DNA from: Thermoplasmata archaeon
GTDB taxonomy: Archaea; Thermoplasmatota; DTKX01; GCA-020343715
DNA length: 13,987 bases
Assembly (NCBI GenBank): GCA_020343715.1
Contig: CP070808.1
Location: 1,837,158-1,851,144 of the forward strand
Direction of reading: 5' to 3'
How positions within the stretch are numbered: position 1 is the stretch's first letter; the number at the start of each line of letters is the position of its first letter. The position numbers and the translations under genes are program-made. A model generated the notes under the pieces. The model saw only the letters and a list, made by a program, of their open reading frames with translations, did not search any database and was not told the origin of the DNA. Shown piece after piece: positions 6,888-13,653 of the stretch.

Positions 6888-8228
6888 TCATTTCCGCTCC
6901 GGGGCCTCCCCCGGGGGGACGTAAAGGGCGTTGGCCTCCAGCAGCTCCGCGTCGGGGTTCAGGGCCTCGTCCACGACGAAGGTGGAGCCAGTAACCACGA
7001 CGGCACCCCCGTCGCCCGCCCAATCGATGGCCCTGCCCAGGGCTTCCCTGGGCGAGTCCACCACCTGGCACGGCGAGGGGGTGTCCATGGCCTCCCATGC
7101 CTCTCGAAGGCCCTGGGGGTCCGCCCCCCGGTAGCGGGACCGGGTGAACACCAGGGCGTCGGCGACCCCAACCAGGGGTGCCAGCACTCCAGGTGCGTCC
7201 TTCTTGTCGGTGAGGCCCAGGACCACCACCCTCCTGCGGTCGCCCAGCTCCTCGTCCATGGTGGCCGCCAGGGCCGCCGTCTTGGCGGGGTTGTGGGCCA
7301 CGTCGGCGAACACCCCCGGCCTGTACTCCTGGAAGCGGGCGGGCATCTGGGCTGTGGCCAGTGCGGCCATGCAGTCATCGGCCGACAGCCCCGCCACGTC
7401 CAGTCCCACCGACAGGGCCAGGGCTGCGTTGAGACGCATGTGGCCCCCCTTCATGGCCAGTCGCCAGTCCAGGCCCTTGAAGCGGAGGCCACCCCCGGGG
7501 CCAGGGGGGACCTCGAGCACGTGTACGGGAGCCCCCTTCGTCGCCGCCTCGTCACGGATGACTCGGAGCACCTCCTCGTTGGCCTCGGTGGTGTAGACGG
7601 GCACTCCCTCCTTGATGACCCCCGCCTTGTGGCCGGCGATCTGCTCCAGCGTCTCCCCCAGCTGGTGCATGTGGTCGAAGCTGACGTTGGTGATGATGCA
7701 GGCGGCGGGCTCCACCACATTGGACTGGTCGTATCGGCCCCCGAGGGCCACCTCTATGACGGCCCACGTGGCGCCCACCTCGACGAAGTGGGCGAAGGCC
7801 ATGGCCAGTATCACCTCGGGGAACCGCAATGCGAAGGCCTCGTCCTCCTCCACCAGCATCCTGCACGGGTCGGCCACCCGGGTGACGAAGGTCCAGGCCA
7901 GGTCGTCTCGGGAGATGGGCTCCAGGTCGACCCGGATGCGCTCGCGCATGTCGAAGAGGTGGGGGGAGGTGACGAGCCCGGTCCGGTGCCGGCGGGAGAG
8001 CATGGAGGCCAGCATCCAGGCGGTGGAGCCCTTCCCGGACGTGCCGGCCACGTGGACCACGTTCACGTCACGCCAGCCGGGCACGGCCCTGTCCAGGAAC
8101 TCCCGGGTCACCCGGATGCGCTCCAGCCGCTGCTCGGGGTCCGGCACGAACACGGGTGACTCGTCCAGCAGATGCTTGGGCAGGTCGTATATCCTGTCCA
8201 GTAGCTCCACGTACTCGCTGGGTTCCAT
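6888..8228 (-). CDS. folC: Folylpolyglutamate synthase / dihydrofolate synthase (FolC)
   Basis: A Mur-ligase-family cytoplasmic enzyme of 446 aa that ligates glutamate to dihydropteroate and/or folates using ATP. It shows the P-loop GTSGKGST (62-69) and the folate-type TSPHL followed by RERI (87-98). The omega-loop region is EVALGGRYDQSN (159-170). NVSFDH (181-186) and GHKAGVIK (199-206) include the lysine that is usually carbamylated. In the C-terminal domain are MPARFQ (295-300) and DVAHNP (309-314). These are FolC rather than MurC-F signatures. The length is normal. It is divergent from the SHMT-GcvT fusion across 137 nt, so folate maturation sits next to folate use. The ATG at 8228 has no clear Shine-Dalgarno, and only a weak T-rich element lies about 28 nt upstream. 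Confidence 0.93.
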   Translation of the reverse strand: MEPSEYVELLDRIYDLPKHLLDESPVFVPDPEQRLERIRVTREFLDRAVPGWRDVNVVHVAGTSGKGSTAWMLASMLSRRHRTGLVTSPHLFDMRERIRVDLEPISRDDLAWTFVTRVADPCRMLVEEDEAFALRFPEVILAMAFAHFVEVGATWAVIEVALGGRYDQSNVVEPAACIITNVSFDHMHQLGETLEQIAGHKAGVIKEGVPVYTTEANEEVLRVIRDEAATKGAPVHVLEVPPGPGGGLRFKGLDWRLAMKGGHMRLNAALALSVGLDVAGLSADDCMAALATAQMPARFQEYRPGVFADVAHNPAKTAALAATMDEELGDRRRVVVLGLTDKKDAPGVLAPLVGVADALVFTRSRYRGADPQGLREAWEAMDTPSPCQVVDSPREALGRAIDWAGDGGAVVVTGSTFVVDEALNPDAELLEANALYVPPGEAPERK

Positions 8229-8250
8229 GGCGGATGGCGATGGGAACGCG

Positions 8251-8262
8251 GGGAAAAAACCC
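8251..8262 (-). promoter_or_regulatory. folC: Weak candidate TATA element for folC
   Basis: The minus-strand T-run in GGGTTTTTTCCC is centred about 28 nt before the folC ATG. It is the only AT-rich element at the right distance but lacks the alternating TA core. Confidence 0.35.
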
Positions 8263-8285
8263 TTTCCGTCCGGTACTGGCCATCA

Positions 8286-8315
8286 CGAAAAGGTTTATCG
8301 CGGATAATCTTATTC
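8286..8315 (+). promoter_or_regulatory. Promoter of the SHMT-GcvT fusion gene
   Basis: A purine-rich BRE-like CGAAAA is followed by GGTTTATCG (centre near 8296), and a second AT-rich element GATAATCTTATT follows at 8303-8314. Transcription would start near 8322 or near 8335, leaving a leader of 30-45 nt, long enough to carry the hairpin and Shine-Dalgarno downstream. Confidence 0.55.
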
Positions 8316-8330
8316 GGGGGTGCGCCCAGC

Positions 8331-8349
8331 CTGGTCTTTCTCAGACCGG
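8331..8349 (+). promoter_or_regulatory. Inverted repeat in the leader of the SHMT-GcvT gene
   Basis: CTGGTCT and AGACCGG can pair (7 bp, one G-U) around a 5-nt loop TTCTC. The stem ends 3 nt before the Shine-Dalgarno. It may be an operator or an RNA hairpin affecting initiation; no known riboswitch is recognised. Confidence 0.35.
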
Positions 8350-8352
8350 ACG

Positions 8353-8360
8353 GGGAGGTG
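8353..8360 (+). promoter_or_regulatory. Ribosome binding site of the SHMT-GcvT fusion gene
   Basis: GGAGGTGA, a full match to the anti-Shine-Dalgarno, lies 5 nt before the ATG at 8366. It fixes the start and rejects the open frame reaching back to 8156. Confidence 0.85.
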
Positions 8361-8365
8361 ACACC

Positions 8366-11300
8366 ATGGCCGGTGGATACGAAGGCCCATACAAGGACCT
8401 CCTTGACATGCCCTTGACGGACGACCTCGATGACTTCGCGTCGGACCTCATCCGACTGGAGGCCGAGAGGCAGCGCAGGAAGGTCATCCTGATCGCGTCG
8501 GAGAGCATCAGCCCCAGACCGGTGCGGGAGGCCGTTGCCAGCCCCTTCACGAACCTGTACGCCGAGGGCCTCCCCGGGTCCCGGATGTGCCGTTGGGACG
8601 TGGACTACCTGGACGACTACGGCCACCAGCTGTCGTACCTGAAGCGCTACACCGACCGCAGGTACTACAAGGGCTGCGACTACGTGGACTTCTTCGAATC
8701 CCTGGCCCAGCGGCGCTGCGCCGAGGCCTTCGCCAACGACAACGCCAAGGTCGACGACATATTCGTCAACGTCCAGCCCCTCTCGGGGGCGGCGGCCAAC
8801 AACGCCGTCTACCTGGCCACCCTGGACCCGGGCGACGCCGTCATGGGCATGGCCCTGGACTCCGGCGGCCACCTGTCCCACGGCAGCCCCGTGAACCGGT
8901 CGGGCAAGTACCAACGGGTCCACCCCTACACCGTGGACAGGACCACCGGGCTGCTGGACTACGACGCCATCAACGAGCAGGCCCAGGAGGTCAAGCCCGG
9001 GCTCATCATCGCCGGCTACTCCGCCTACCCCCGGAACATCGACTGGAGGGCCTTCAAGGAGATCTCCGAGGACGTGGGAGCCTTCCTGCTGGCGGACATC
9101 GCCCACCCCGCGGGCCTGGTGGCCGCGGGGGAGTTCCCCAACCCCGTGGGCATCGCCGACGCCATCACCTTCACCACCCACAAGACCCTGTGCGGCCCCC
9201 GCGGGGCCGCCATCGTCTCCACCGACCCCGATATCGGCAAGAGGATGGACCTGGCCGTGTTCCCGGGGGAGCAGGGCGGTCCCCACGAGAACGTCATCGC
9301 GGGCAAGGCGGTGGCATTCGAGATCGCCAAGGGCGAGCCCTTCAAGGAGATGCAGCGCCAGGTCAAGAAGAACGCCAAGGTGCTGGGCGAGGTGTTCGAG
9401 GACGAGGGCCTGTCGCTGGCCTACGGGGGCACCGACTGCCACTACGTGATGGTGGACCTGAACAAGGTCCCCGGCCCCACGGGCGAGACGCCCAAGGGCG
9501 AGGTGGTGTCGAGGCTCCTGGACCTGGCCGGCATCACCCTCAACAAGAACACCAAGGCGGGTGACGACAGCGCCGTCCACCCGACCGCCATCCGAGTGGG
9601 GGCCACCTTCATGACCCAGCAGGGATGGGGCGAGTTCGAGTTCCACCGCCTGGCGGTGATAATCGCCGACATGCTCAAGGGCATCCACGCTTACCACTAC
9701 AACGGTGCCTTCAAGCCCGTGGGCCGAGGGAAGCTGGACATGCCCCTCTTCGAGAGCTCCAAGCGGGAGGTGGAGAAGCTGATGGCCGACTCGGGCATCC
9801 TCCGCGAGGGCGACGCCGTGTCAGACTATCCCCACTACTTCAGGATCCCTGGGGAGCCTACGGGAGAGTCCGTGCCCCTGATGCAGGGGAGGGCTCCCCC
9901 CCTGACGAACGGTCTCATGGCCGTGGACGCCAGCTCCCACGGCGTCATCCGCGTCATGGGTGCCAGGGCCCGCCAGTTCATGCAGGCGGCCGTCACCGCG
10001 GACGTTTGGAAGCTGCCCCAGATGGGAAGCACCAGGTCCTACGTCCTGGACAAGGACGGCGATGTGATGGACGACGTGGTCATCATCCGCGAGGAGGCCG
10101 ACGAGAGGGCCCGGGAGTCCTTCATCGTGCTGACCCACCACGGGGGGCACGACCGGGTGCTGGGATGGTTCCGTTACCTATCAGAGAGCTACGTCCTGGT
10201 GGACGACGGGGACCTGCACGTCAAGGTGGACGGTCCCGTGGTGGTGGAGGACCTGTCCAACCCCGCCGACCGTGAGATGGTCCTCATGGCCATGAAGGGC
10301 AAGGGAGCCACCAAGGCCATCGAGAAGGTCAGGCCAGGAGGGACGCTGGACATGGGCCAGGCCGACCTGGTTGAGGTCAAGGGCTCCCAGGTCATCGTCA
10401 ACAGGTCAACCTGGGGCGGCTCCGACGGCTTCGAGCTGGTGGTGCCCTCCGAGGCCGCCAAGGCGGTCTGGGAGTCGCTGCTGGCCGCCGGGGGTTCCCC
10501 CGCCAAGGCGGACGCCATCGGGTCCGAGACCACCAGCATCAGGGACGCGCCCGCGGGCCTAATCGAGACCAGCAAGCCCTACTTCGTGGGCCAGCGCAGG
10601 GTGTACGACCTCCTCGTCCCCTCCGCCGAGAAGGAGGAATGGAGCTGGGAGGACCCGGGACTGGAGCCCAAGCGGAGCTGCCTGTACGAATGGCACGTCA
10701 AGAACACCAAGACCATCGTCCCCTTCGCCGGGTGGCTGATGCCCGTCTGGTACACCAAGATCTCCGAGGAGCACGCCGCGGTCCGCGAGACGGCGGGCCT
10801 CTTCGACGTGAGCCACATGGGGGTGTTCGGTGTCCGGGGTCCCGACGCCGAGAGGTTCCTGGACGTGGTCTCCACCTTCTACGTGCCCCTGCTTGCCCCC
10901 GGGGAGGCGTCGTACTCGTACCTGCTGGGCCCCGACGGAGTGCCCCTGGACGACATCTTCATCTACCGCCTCGCCCAGGAGGACTTCATGGTGGTGGTCA
11001 ACGCCGCCAACGCAGAGAAGGACTGGGACTGGCTGCAGGCGGTGAAGGACCGCCGGGTCGTCATCGACAGGCAGCGCCCATGGGTCGAGGTGGACGCCAG
11101 GGACTTCGAGCTCCTGGACCTGAAGGACCCCAAGAACGGCCGCGACCAGCGGGTGGACATCAGCCTCCAGGGCCCGGCCTCGATGGACATCCTGCTGGAG
11201 TGCATGGTGGACGAGAAGATGGCCCAGGCCCTGCGCATGCTGGGCAGGAACAAGCTGATCATGGGTCCCGTGGCCGGCGTGAGCGCCGTGGTGTCCCGCA

Positions 11301-11920
11301 CCGGCTACACCGGGGAGGAGAACGGCTTCGAGATCTACGTGCACCCCGAGGACGCCCCCCAGCTGTGGGAGACCATCCTGAAGGCGGGCCGGCCCTACGG
11401 CATCCTCCCAACCGGGCTGGGCGCCAGGGACTCCACCCGCACCGAGGCGGGCTTCCCCCTTTACGGCCACGAGCTGGCCGGCGACTACGACCTGTGTCCC
11501 CTGGACGCGGGCTACCCCCAGTTCGTGAGGATGCACAAGCCGTTCTTCATCGGCCGGGGGGGCCAGCTGGAGAGGGACGTGGACCGGGACATGAGCATAG
11601 TGCGTTTCCGGATGCTGAAGAAGGGCATCCCCGTGGTCAAGCCCGGCTCCCCCGTGACCAACCGTAGGGGGCAGGTGGTGGGCCACGTCACCTCCAGCGC
11701 CACCATAGAGGACGGTTCCCAGATCGGACTGGCCTACGTCCAGGACCGGTACAAGGAGGAGGACACCAGCCTCCACGTGTTCGTGCCCCCCAGGGGCAAG
11801 GGCCACGAGCCCAAGCGGATACCCGAGCTCAAGGTGGGCGACAGGATGCACATCTCCGACGAGGCGGTGGTCCTGTCCCGATTCATGATGCCTGGCGAGC
11901 GGGACGGCGGGGGCGAGTGA
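8366..11920 (+). CDS. glyA-gcvT: Serine hydroxymethyltransferase fused to a degenerate and an intact glycine-cleavage T-protein (aminomethyltransferase)
   Basis: A predicted 1184-aa cytoplasmic enzyme linking serine/glycine interconversion with the T step of glycine cleavage, both passing one-carbon units to tetrahydrofolate. Residues 1-475 are SHMT: IASESISP (43-50), QPLSGAAANNAVY (137-149), the PLP-ring aspartate in LADIAHPAG (D244), and the Schiff-base lysine in TTHKT (K273). An insertion of about 25 residues sits between YAEGLPG and YYKGCDYVD. Residues about 515-745 form a decayed GcvT copy (VMDDVVI, STWGGSDGFELVVP, KPYFVG). It lacks the N-terminal block, the YTGE motif and the C-terminal barrel. 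Residues about 776-1175 are a complete GcvT: VPFAGW, GLFDVSHMG, LDDIFIY (861-867), GYTGEENGFE (980-989), KPFFIG (1058-1063) and the C-terminal barrel. SHMT-GcvT fusions are, as I recall, known from Chloroflexi-like bacteria, so transfer into this archaeon is plausible. GcvH follows after 59 nt under its own TATA box. Confidence 0.93.
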   Translation: MAGGYEGPYKDLLDMPLTDDLDDFASDLIRLEAERQRRKVILIASESISPRPVREAVASPFTNLYAEGLPGSRMCRWDVDYLDDYGHQLSYLKRYTDRRYYKGCDYVDFFESLAQRRCAEAFANDNAKVDDIFVNVQPLSGAAANNAVYLATLDPGDAVMGMALDSGGHLSHGSPVNRSGKYQRVHPYTVDRTTGLLDYDAINEQAQEVKPGLIIAGYSAYPRNIDWRAFKEISEDVGAFLLADIAHPAGLVAAGEFPNPVGIADAITFTTHKTLCGPRGAAIVSTDPDIGKRMDLAVFPGEQGGPHENVIAGKAVAFEIAKGEPFKEMQRQVKKNAKVLGEVFEDEGLSLAYGGTDCHYVMVDLNKVPGPTGETPKGEVVSRLLDLAGITLNKNTKAGDDSAVHPTAIRVGATFMTQQGWGEFEFHRLAVIIADMLKGIHAYHYNGAFKPVGRGKLDMPLFESSKREVEKLMADSGILREGDAVSDYPHYFRIPGEPTGESVPLMQGRAPPLTNGLMAVDASSHGVIRVMGARARQFMQAAVTADVWKLPQMGSTRSYVLDKDGDVMDDVVIIREEADERARESFIVLTHHGGHDRVLGWFRYLSESYVLVDDGDLHVKVDGPVVVEDLSNPADREMVLMAMKGKGATKAIEKVRPGGTLDMGQADLVEVKGSQVIVNRSTWGGSDGFELVVPSEAAKAVWESLLAAGGSPAKADAIGSETTSIRDAPAGLIETSKPYFVGQRRVYDLLVPSAEKEEWSWEDPGLEPKRSCLYEWHVKNTKTIVPFAGWLMPVWYTKISEEHAAVRETAGLFDVSHMGVFGVRGPDAERFLDVVSTFYVPLLAPGEASYSYLLGPDGVPLDDIFIYRLAQEDFMVVVNAANAEKDWDWLQAVKDRRVVIDRQRPWVEVDARDFELLDLKDPKNGRDQRVDISLQGPASMDILLECMVDEKMAQALRMLGRNKLIMGPVAGVSAVVSRTGYTGEENGFEIYVHPEDAPQLWETILKAGRPYGILPTGLGARDSTRTEAGFPLYGHELAGDYDLCPLDAGYPQFVRMHKPFFIGRGGQLERDVDRDMSIVRFRMLKKGIPVVKPGSPVTNRRGQVVGHVTSSATIEDGSQIGLAYVQDRYKEEDTSLHVFVPPRGKGHEPKRIPELKVGDRMHISDEAVVLSRFMMPGERDGGGE

Positions 11921-11932
11921 GCCTCCCCAAAG

Positions 11933-11943
11933 ACAAATATACG
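11933..11943 (+). promoter_or_regulatory. gcvH: TATA box of gcvH
   Basis: ACAAATATACG lies in the 59-nt gap after the fusion gene. Its centre near 11938 predicts a start near 11964, leaving a leader of about 16 nt. gcvH may therefore be transcribed on its own as well as by read-through. Confidence 0.6.
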
Positions 11944-11979
11944 GAGAAGCGATTCTGAGGGCCAGCAAGGGTGGTCAAA

Positions 11980-12363
11980 ATGAGCAAGGTGGAGGCAGGC
12001 CTTTTCTACACCAAGAACCACGAGTGGGCCAAGCTGGAGGGCGAGCTGGTCCGCGTCGGGATCTCCGATTACGCCCAGGACGCGCTGAGCGACATCGTGT
12101 ACGTGGAGCTCCCCGGCCCTGGTGACCACTTCGAGAAGGACGATGCCATGGGGGTCGTGGAGTCCGTCAAGTCCGCCTCCGACGTTTACTCCCCCGTGGC
12201 CGGGACCGTGGAGGAGGTCAACGAGTCCCTCCTGGACTCCCCCGAGACGGTCAACGTGGAACCCTTCGGCTCAGGATGGCTGGTACTCCTACGGCCCGAC
12301 GGTCCCCTTGAGGACCTGATGGACGCCAACGCGTACGAGGCATTCCTCGAGACGCTGCACTGA
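11980..12363 (+). CDS. gcvH: Glycine cleavage system H protein
   Basis: The lipoyl carrier of the glycine cleavage system, 127 aa. It shuttles the aminomethyl group from P-protein to T-protein. The N-terminal FYTKNHEWAKLEG and the DIVYVELPGPGD strand are typical. The lipoylated lysine is K64 in VESVKSAS (60-67), followed by SPVAGTVEEVN. The C-terminal GSGWLV is also standard, and the length is normal. The start at ATG 11980 is preceded by AAGGGTGG a few nt upstream; a GTG at 11971 is an in-frame alternative adding three residues. It lies directly downstream of its partner T-protein and converges on the Trm112-like gene with only 8 nt between stops. Confidence 0.95.
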   Translation: MSKVEAGLFYTKNHEWAKLEGELVRVGISDYAQDALSDIVYVELPGPGDHFEKDDAMGVVESVKSASDVYSPVAGTVEEVNESLLDSPETVNVEPFGSGWLVLLRPDGPLEDLMDANAYEAFLETLH

Positions 12364-12371
12364 GCCCCCCG

Positions 12372-12557
12372 TCAGCCGTCCCCGGGCGGTCGAAGGTCCG
12401 GGATTCCCTCGACGATCATGTAGGCACGACCGCAGGTCAGGCAGGATAGGGACCCCTCCATGACCTCGCCGGTGTCACCGTCCTCACTCCCCACCTCGAG
12501 GGTCAGCCCGTCCTTGCACTGGGGACAGGCCAGGATGCTAACGAGATCCCGCTTCAT
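12372..12557 (-). CDS. Trm112-family (UPF0434-like) zinc protein
   Basis: A 61-aa zinc-binding protein. The start MKRDLVSILACPQCKDGL and the ending YMIVEGIPDLRPP are characteristic of the Trm112/UPF0434 family. The ligands are C11, C14, C39 and C42. Archaeal Trm112 activates several SAM-dependent methyltransferases acting on tRNA, rRNA and release factor, so a partner role is likely; none of those methyltransferases is in the window. The ATG at 12557 has a TATA-like element about 27 nt upstream and no Shine-Dalgarno, suggesting a leaderless mRNA. It lies 40 nt downstream of the phosphorylase gene on the same strand. Confidence 0.85.
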   Translation of the reverse strand: MKRDLVSILACPQCKDGLTLEVGSEDGDTGEVMEGSLSCLTCGRAYMIVEGIPDLRPPGDG

Positions 12558-12578
12558 GGAAAGTGGGATGGACGGCGT

Positions 12579-12590
12579 GGGAGAATAAGG
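12579..12590 (-). promoter_or_regulatory. Weak TATA-like element for the Trm112-like gene
   Basis: Minus-strand CCTTATTCTC, about 27 nt before the ATG at 12557, lies in the 40-nt gap after the phosphorylase stop. It could give separate expression. Confidence 0.4.
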
Positions 12591-12597
12591 TTGTCAC

Positions 12598-13359
12598 TCA
12601 AAGGGTGGACTCCCAGCAGGTTCCGCAATCGGGCCAGTCCACGAAGGGGGGAAGGGCGGTGAGCAGGTCGATGAGGTAGTCCCTCATCCTCCTGGCCATC
12701 TCCACGGACTGCTCCTCCTCGATGAGGTGGTTGATACCGCTGGCCCAGTTGTAGGGGATGAGGACTGGCTGGTAGCACAGGCCCTTCTCCCTGGCCAGCT
12801 TGGCCTCGGTGGCCACCGTCATGGACATCACGTCTGCGCCCATGGCCCGGTACCACGCCGCCTCCGCCGCCGTGGGCTGTGCGGGCCCCGAGACGTTCAA
12901 CACCTTGATGTCCCGGCGCAGGGGGGTGCCCAGCGACCGGGCCACGTGGTCGATGGCGGTCCGGAGCCGTGGACAGAAGGGGTCCGTCATGTCGGCGTAG
13001 TACACCCCCTCCCGGGCGCCCCCGTGGAAGGTGTGGTTCCTCCCGGAGAGGTCCACGTAGTCCTTGGGCATGCAAAGGGTCCCCGGGGGGGCCTGGTCCG
13101 AGAGGGACCGGACCGCCGAGGTGGCCACCACCTTGTCCACCCCCACGTCGGCCAGGGCCCACATGTTGGTCAGGTACGGCACCTTGTGGGGAGGCACGTT
13201 GGCATGGCCGTGGCGGGTGAGGAAGGCCACCTCCATCTGGGCCATCTCTCCCACGACGACGGTGACGGCACCGTAGGGGGTGGTGACGATCCTGTCCTCG
13301 GCCGAAGTGAAATCCTCGAATACGTTGGCTACGCGTGAACCGGCAATTATCCCCAGCAC
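12598..13359 (-). CDS. MTAP/PNP-family nucleoside phosphorylase, probably 6-oxopurine or methylthioinosine specific
   Basis: A 253-aa cytoplasmic enzyme that splits a purine nucleoside with phosphate to the free base and (methylthio)ribose-1-phosphate. Family signatures are FLTRHGH (46-52), VPPHKVPYLTNMWAL (55-69), GRNHTFH (106-112) and GADVMSMTVATEAKLARE (174-191). In true MTA phosphorylases two aspartates (TDYDCW) recognise adenine. Here the matching residues are N204 and A206 in YNWASG, the pattern of 6-oxopurine/methylthioinosine enzymes. The phosphate loop reads IIAGSRV instead of the usual IIGGTGL or IIGGSGL, keeping the hydroxyl residue S8 but changing two neighbours. The start is GTG 13359, supported by GGAGG 6 nt upstream. 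It is likely involved in methylthio-nucleoside or purine salvage. Confidence 0.9.
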   Translation of the reverse strand: MLGIIAGSRVANVFEDFTSAEDRIVTTPYGAVTVVVGEMAQMEVAFLTRHGHANVPPHKVPYLTNMWALADVGVDKVVATSAVRSLSDQAPPGTLCMPKDYVDLSGRNHTFHGGAREGVYYADMTDPFCPRLRTAIDHVARSLGTPLRRDIKVLNVSGPAQPTAAEAAWYRAMGADVMSMTVATEAKLAREKGLCYQPVLIPYNWASGINHLIEEEQSVEMARRMRDYLIDLLTALPPFVDWPDCGTCWESTL

Positions 13360-13365
13360 GGAGTT

Positions 13366-13370
13366 CCTCC
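13366..13370 (-). promoter_or_regulatory. Ribosome binding site of the phosphorylase gene
   Basis: Minus-strand GGAGG lies 6 nt before the GTG at 13359. It justifies the non-ATG start. Confidence 0.7.
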
Positions 13371-13395
13371 AGGCGCCGCTTCTATTCTCCTGGCC

Positions 13396-13438
13396 CTACA
13401 AAAACCTTTGCGTTTTCCTCGTTGGCCATATTTATGGC
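13396..13438 (-). promoter_or_regulatory. Promoter region of the phosphorylase gene
   Basis: Two AT-rich elements are visible on the minus strand. GGTTTTTGTAG (13396-13406) would start transcription about 16 nt before the GTG. CATAAATATGG (about 13426-13436) would give a leader of roughly 45 nt; it lies inside an inverted repeat GCCATA-TT-TATGGC (13425-13438). I cannot tell which is used. Confidence 0.45.
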
Positions 13439-13483
13439 GCTCGGTTAACTCCTGTGAGAAACACTATTGATATTCTGCTCGTG

Positions 13484-13495
13484 GGGTTTATAAGC
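13484..13495 (+). promoter_or_regulatory. TATA box of the 32-aa gene
   Basis: GGGTTTATAAGC, with its centre near 13490, predicts a start near 13516, just before the Shine-Dalgarno of the small gene. Confidence 0.6.
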
Positions 13496-13518
13496 GCCGC
13501 GAACGAACTTAGGTCCAC

Positions 13519-13523
13519 GGAGG
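13519..13523 (+). promoter_or_regulatory. Ribosome binding site of the 32-aa gene
   Basis: GGAGG, 8 nt before GTG 13532, decides the start of this very short gene. Confidence 0.55.
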
Positions 13524-13531
13524 ACGACACC

Positions 13532-13630
13532 GTGGAACCCGACAAGGACTATGTCATCGCTCCCGACGGGGAGATAGTCAAGGTGAAGAACGGGGGCTAC
13601 GAGTACACCGGCATGTACGTCGTCGAGTAG
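13532..13630 (+). CDS. Small hypothetical protein of 32 aa
   Basis: A short reading frame starting with GTG, with a TATA box 42 nt upstream and a Shine-Dalgarno 8 nt upstream, properly placed relative to each other. The protein is acidic at the N-terminus, then reads YVIAPDGEIVKVKNGG and ends YEYTGMYVVE, consistent with two short beta strands and a turn. The frame stays open far upstream to 13280, but that stretch is antisense to the phosphorylase gene, includes its promoter and has no fitting start signal. The stop lies 23 nt from the convergent Nudix gene. I recognise no family. Confidence 0.5.
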   Translation: MEPDKDYVIAPDGEIVKVKNGGYEYTGMYVVE

Positions 13631-13653
13631 CCTCACCGCCCTCCAGTTCGTTC

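Noticed and set aside
8156..8365. 70-residue N-terminal extension of the SHMT-GcvT frame
   Set aside because: It overlaps folC and the divergent promoter region, while a full Shine-Dalgarno stands 5 nt before ATG 8366.
8229..8365. Possible glycine riboswitch in the leader of the glycine-metabolism gene
   Set aside because: The transcribed leader is at most about 45 nt and shows only one short hairpin, far too small for a glycine aptamer.
8108..9697. 529-codon open frame on the minus strand, antisense to the SHMT domain
   Set aside because: The plus strand encodes unmistakable SHMT motifs. The antisense product is low-complexity His/Val/Gly/Asp-rich and has no recognisable motif, a typical shadow of GC-rich coding DNA.
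10559..11968. 469-codon open frame on the minus strand, antisense to the intact GcvT domain
   Set aside because: Same reason: His/Leu/Val/Gly-rich composition, no motif, and the opposite strand is clearly GcvT.
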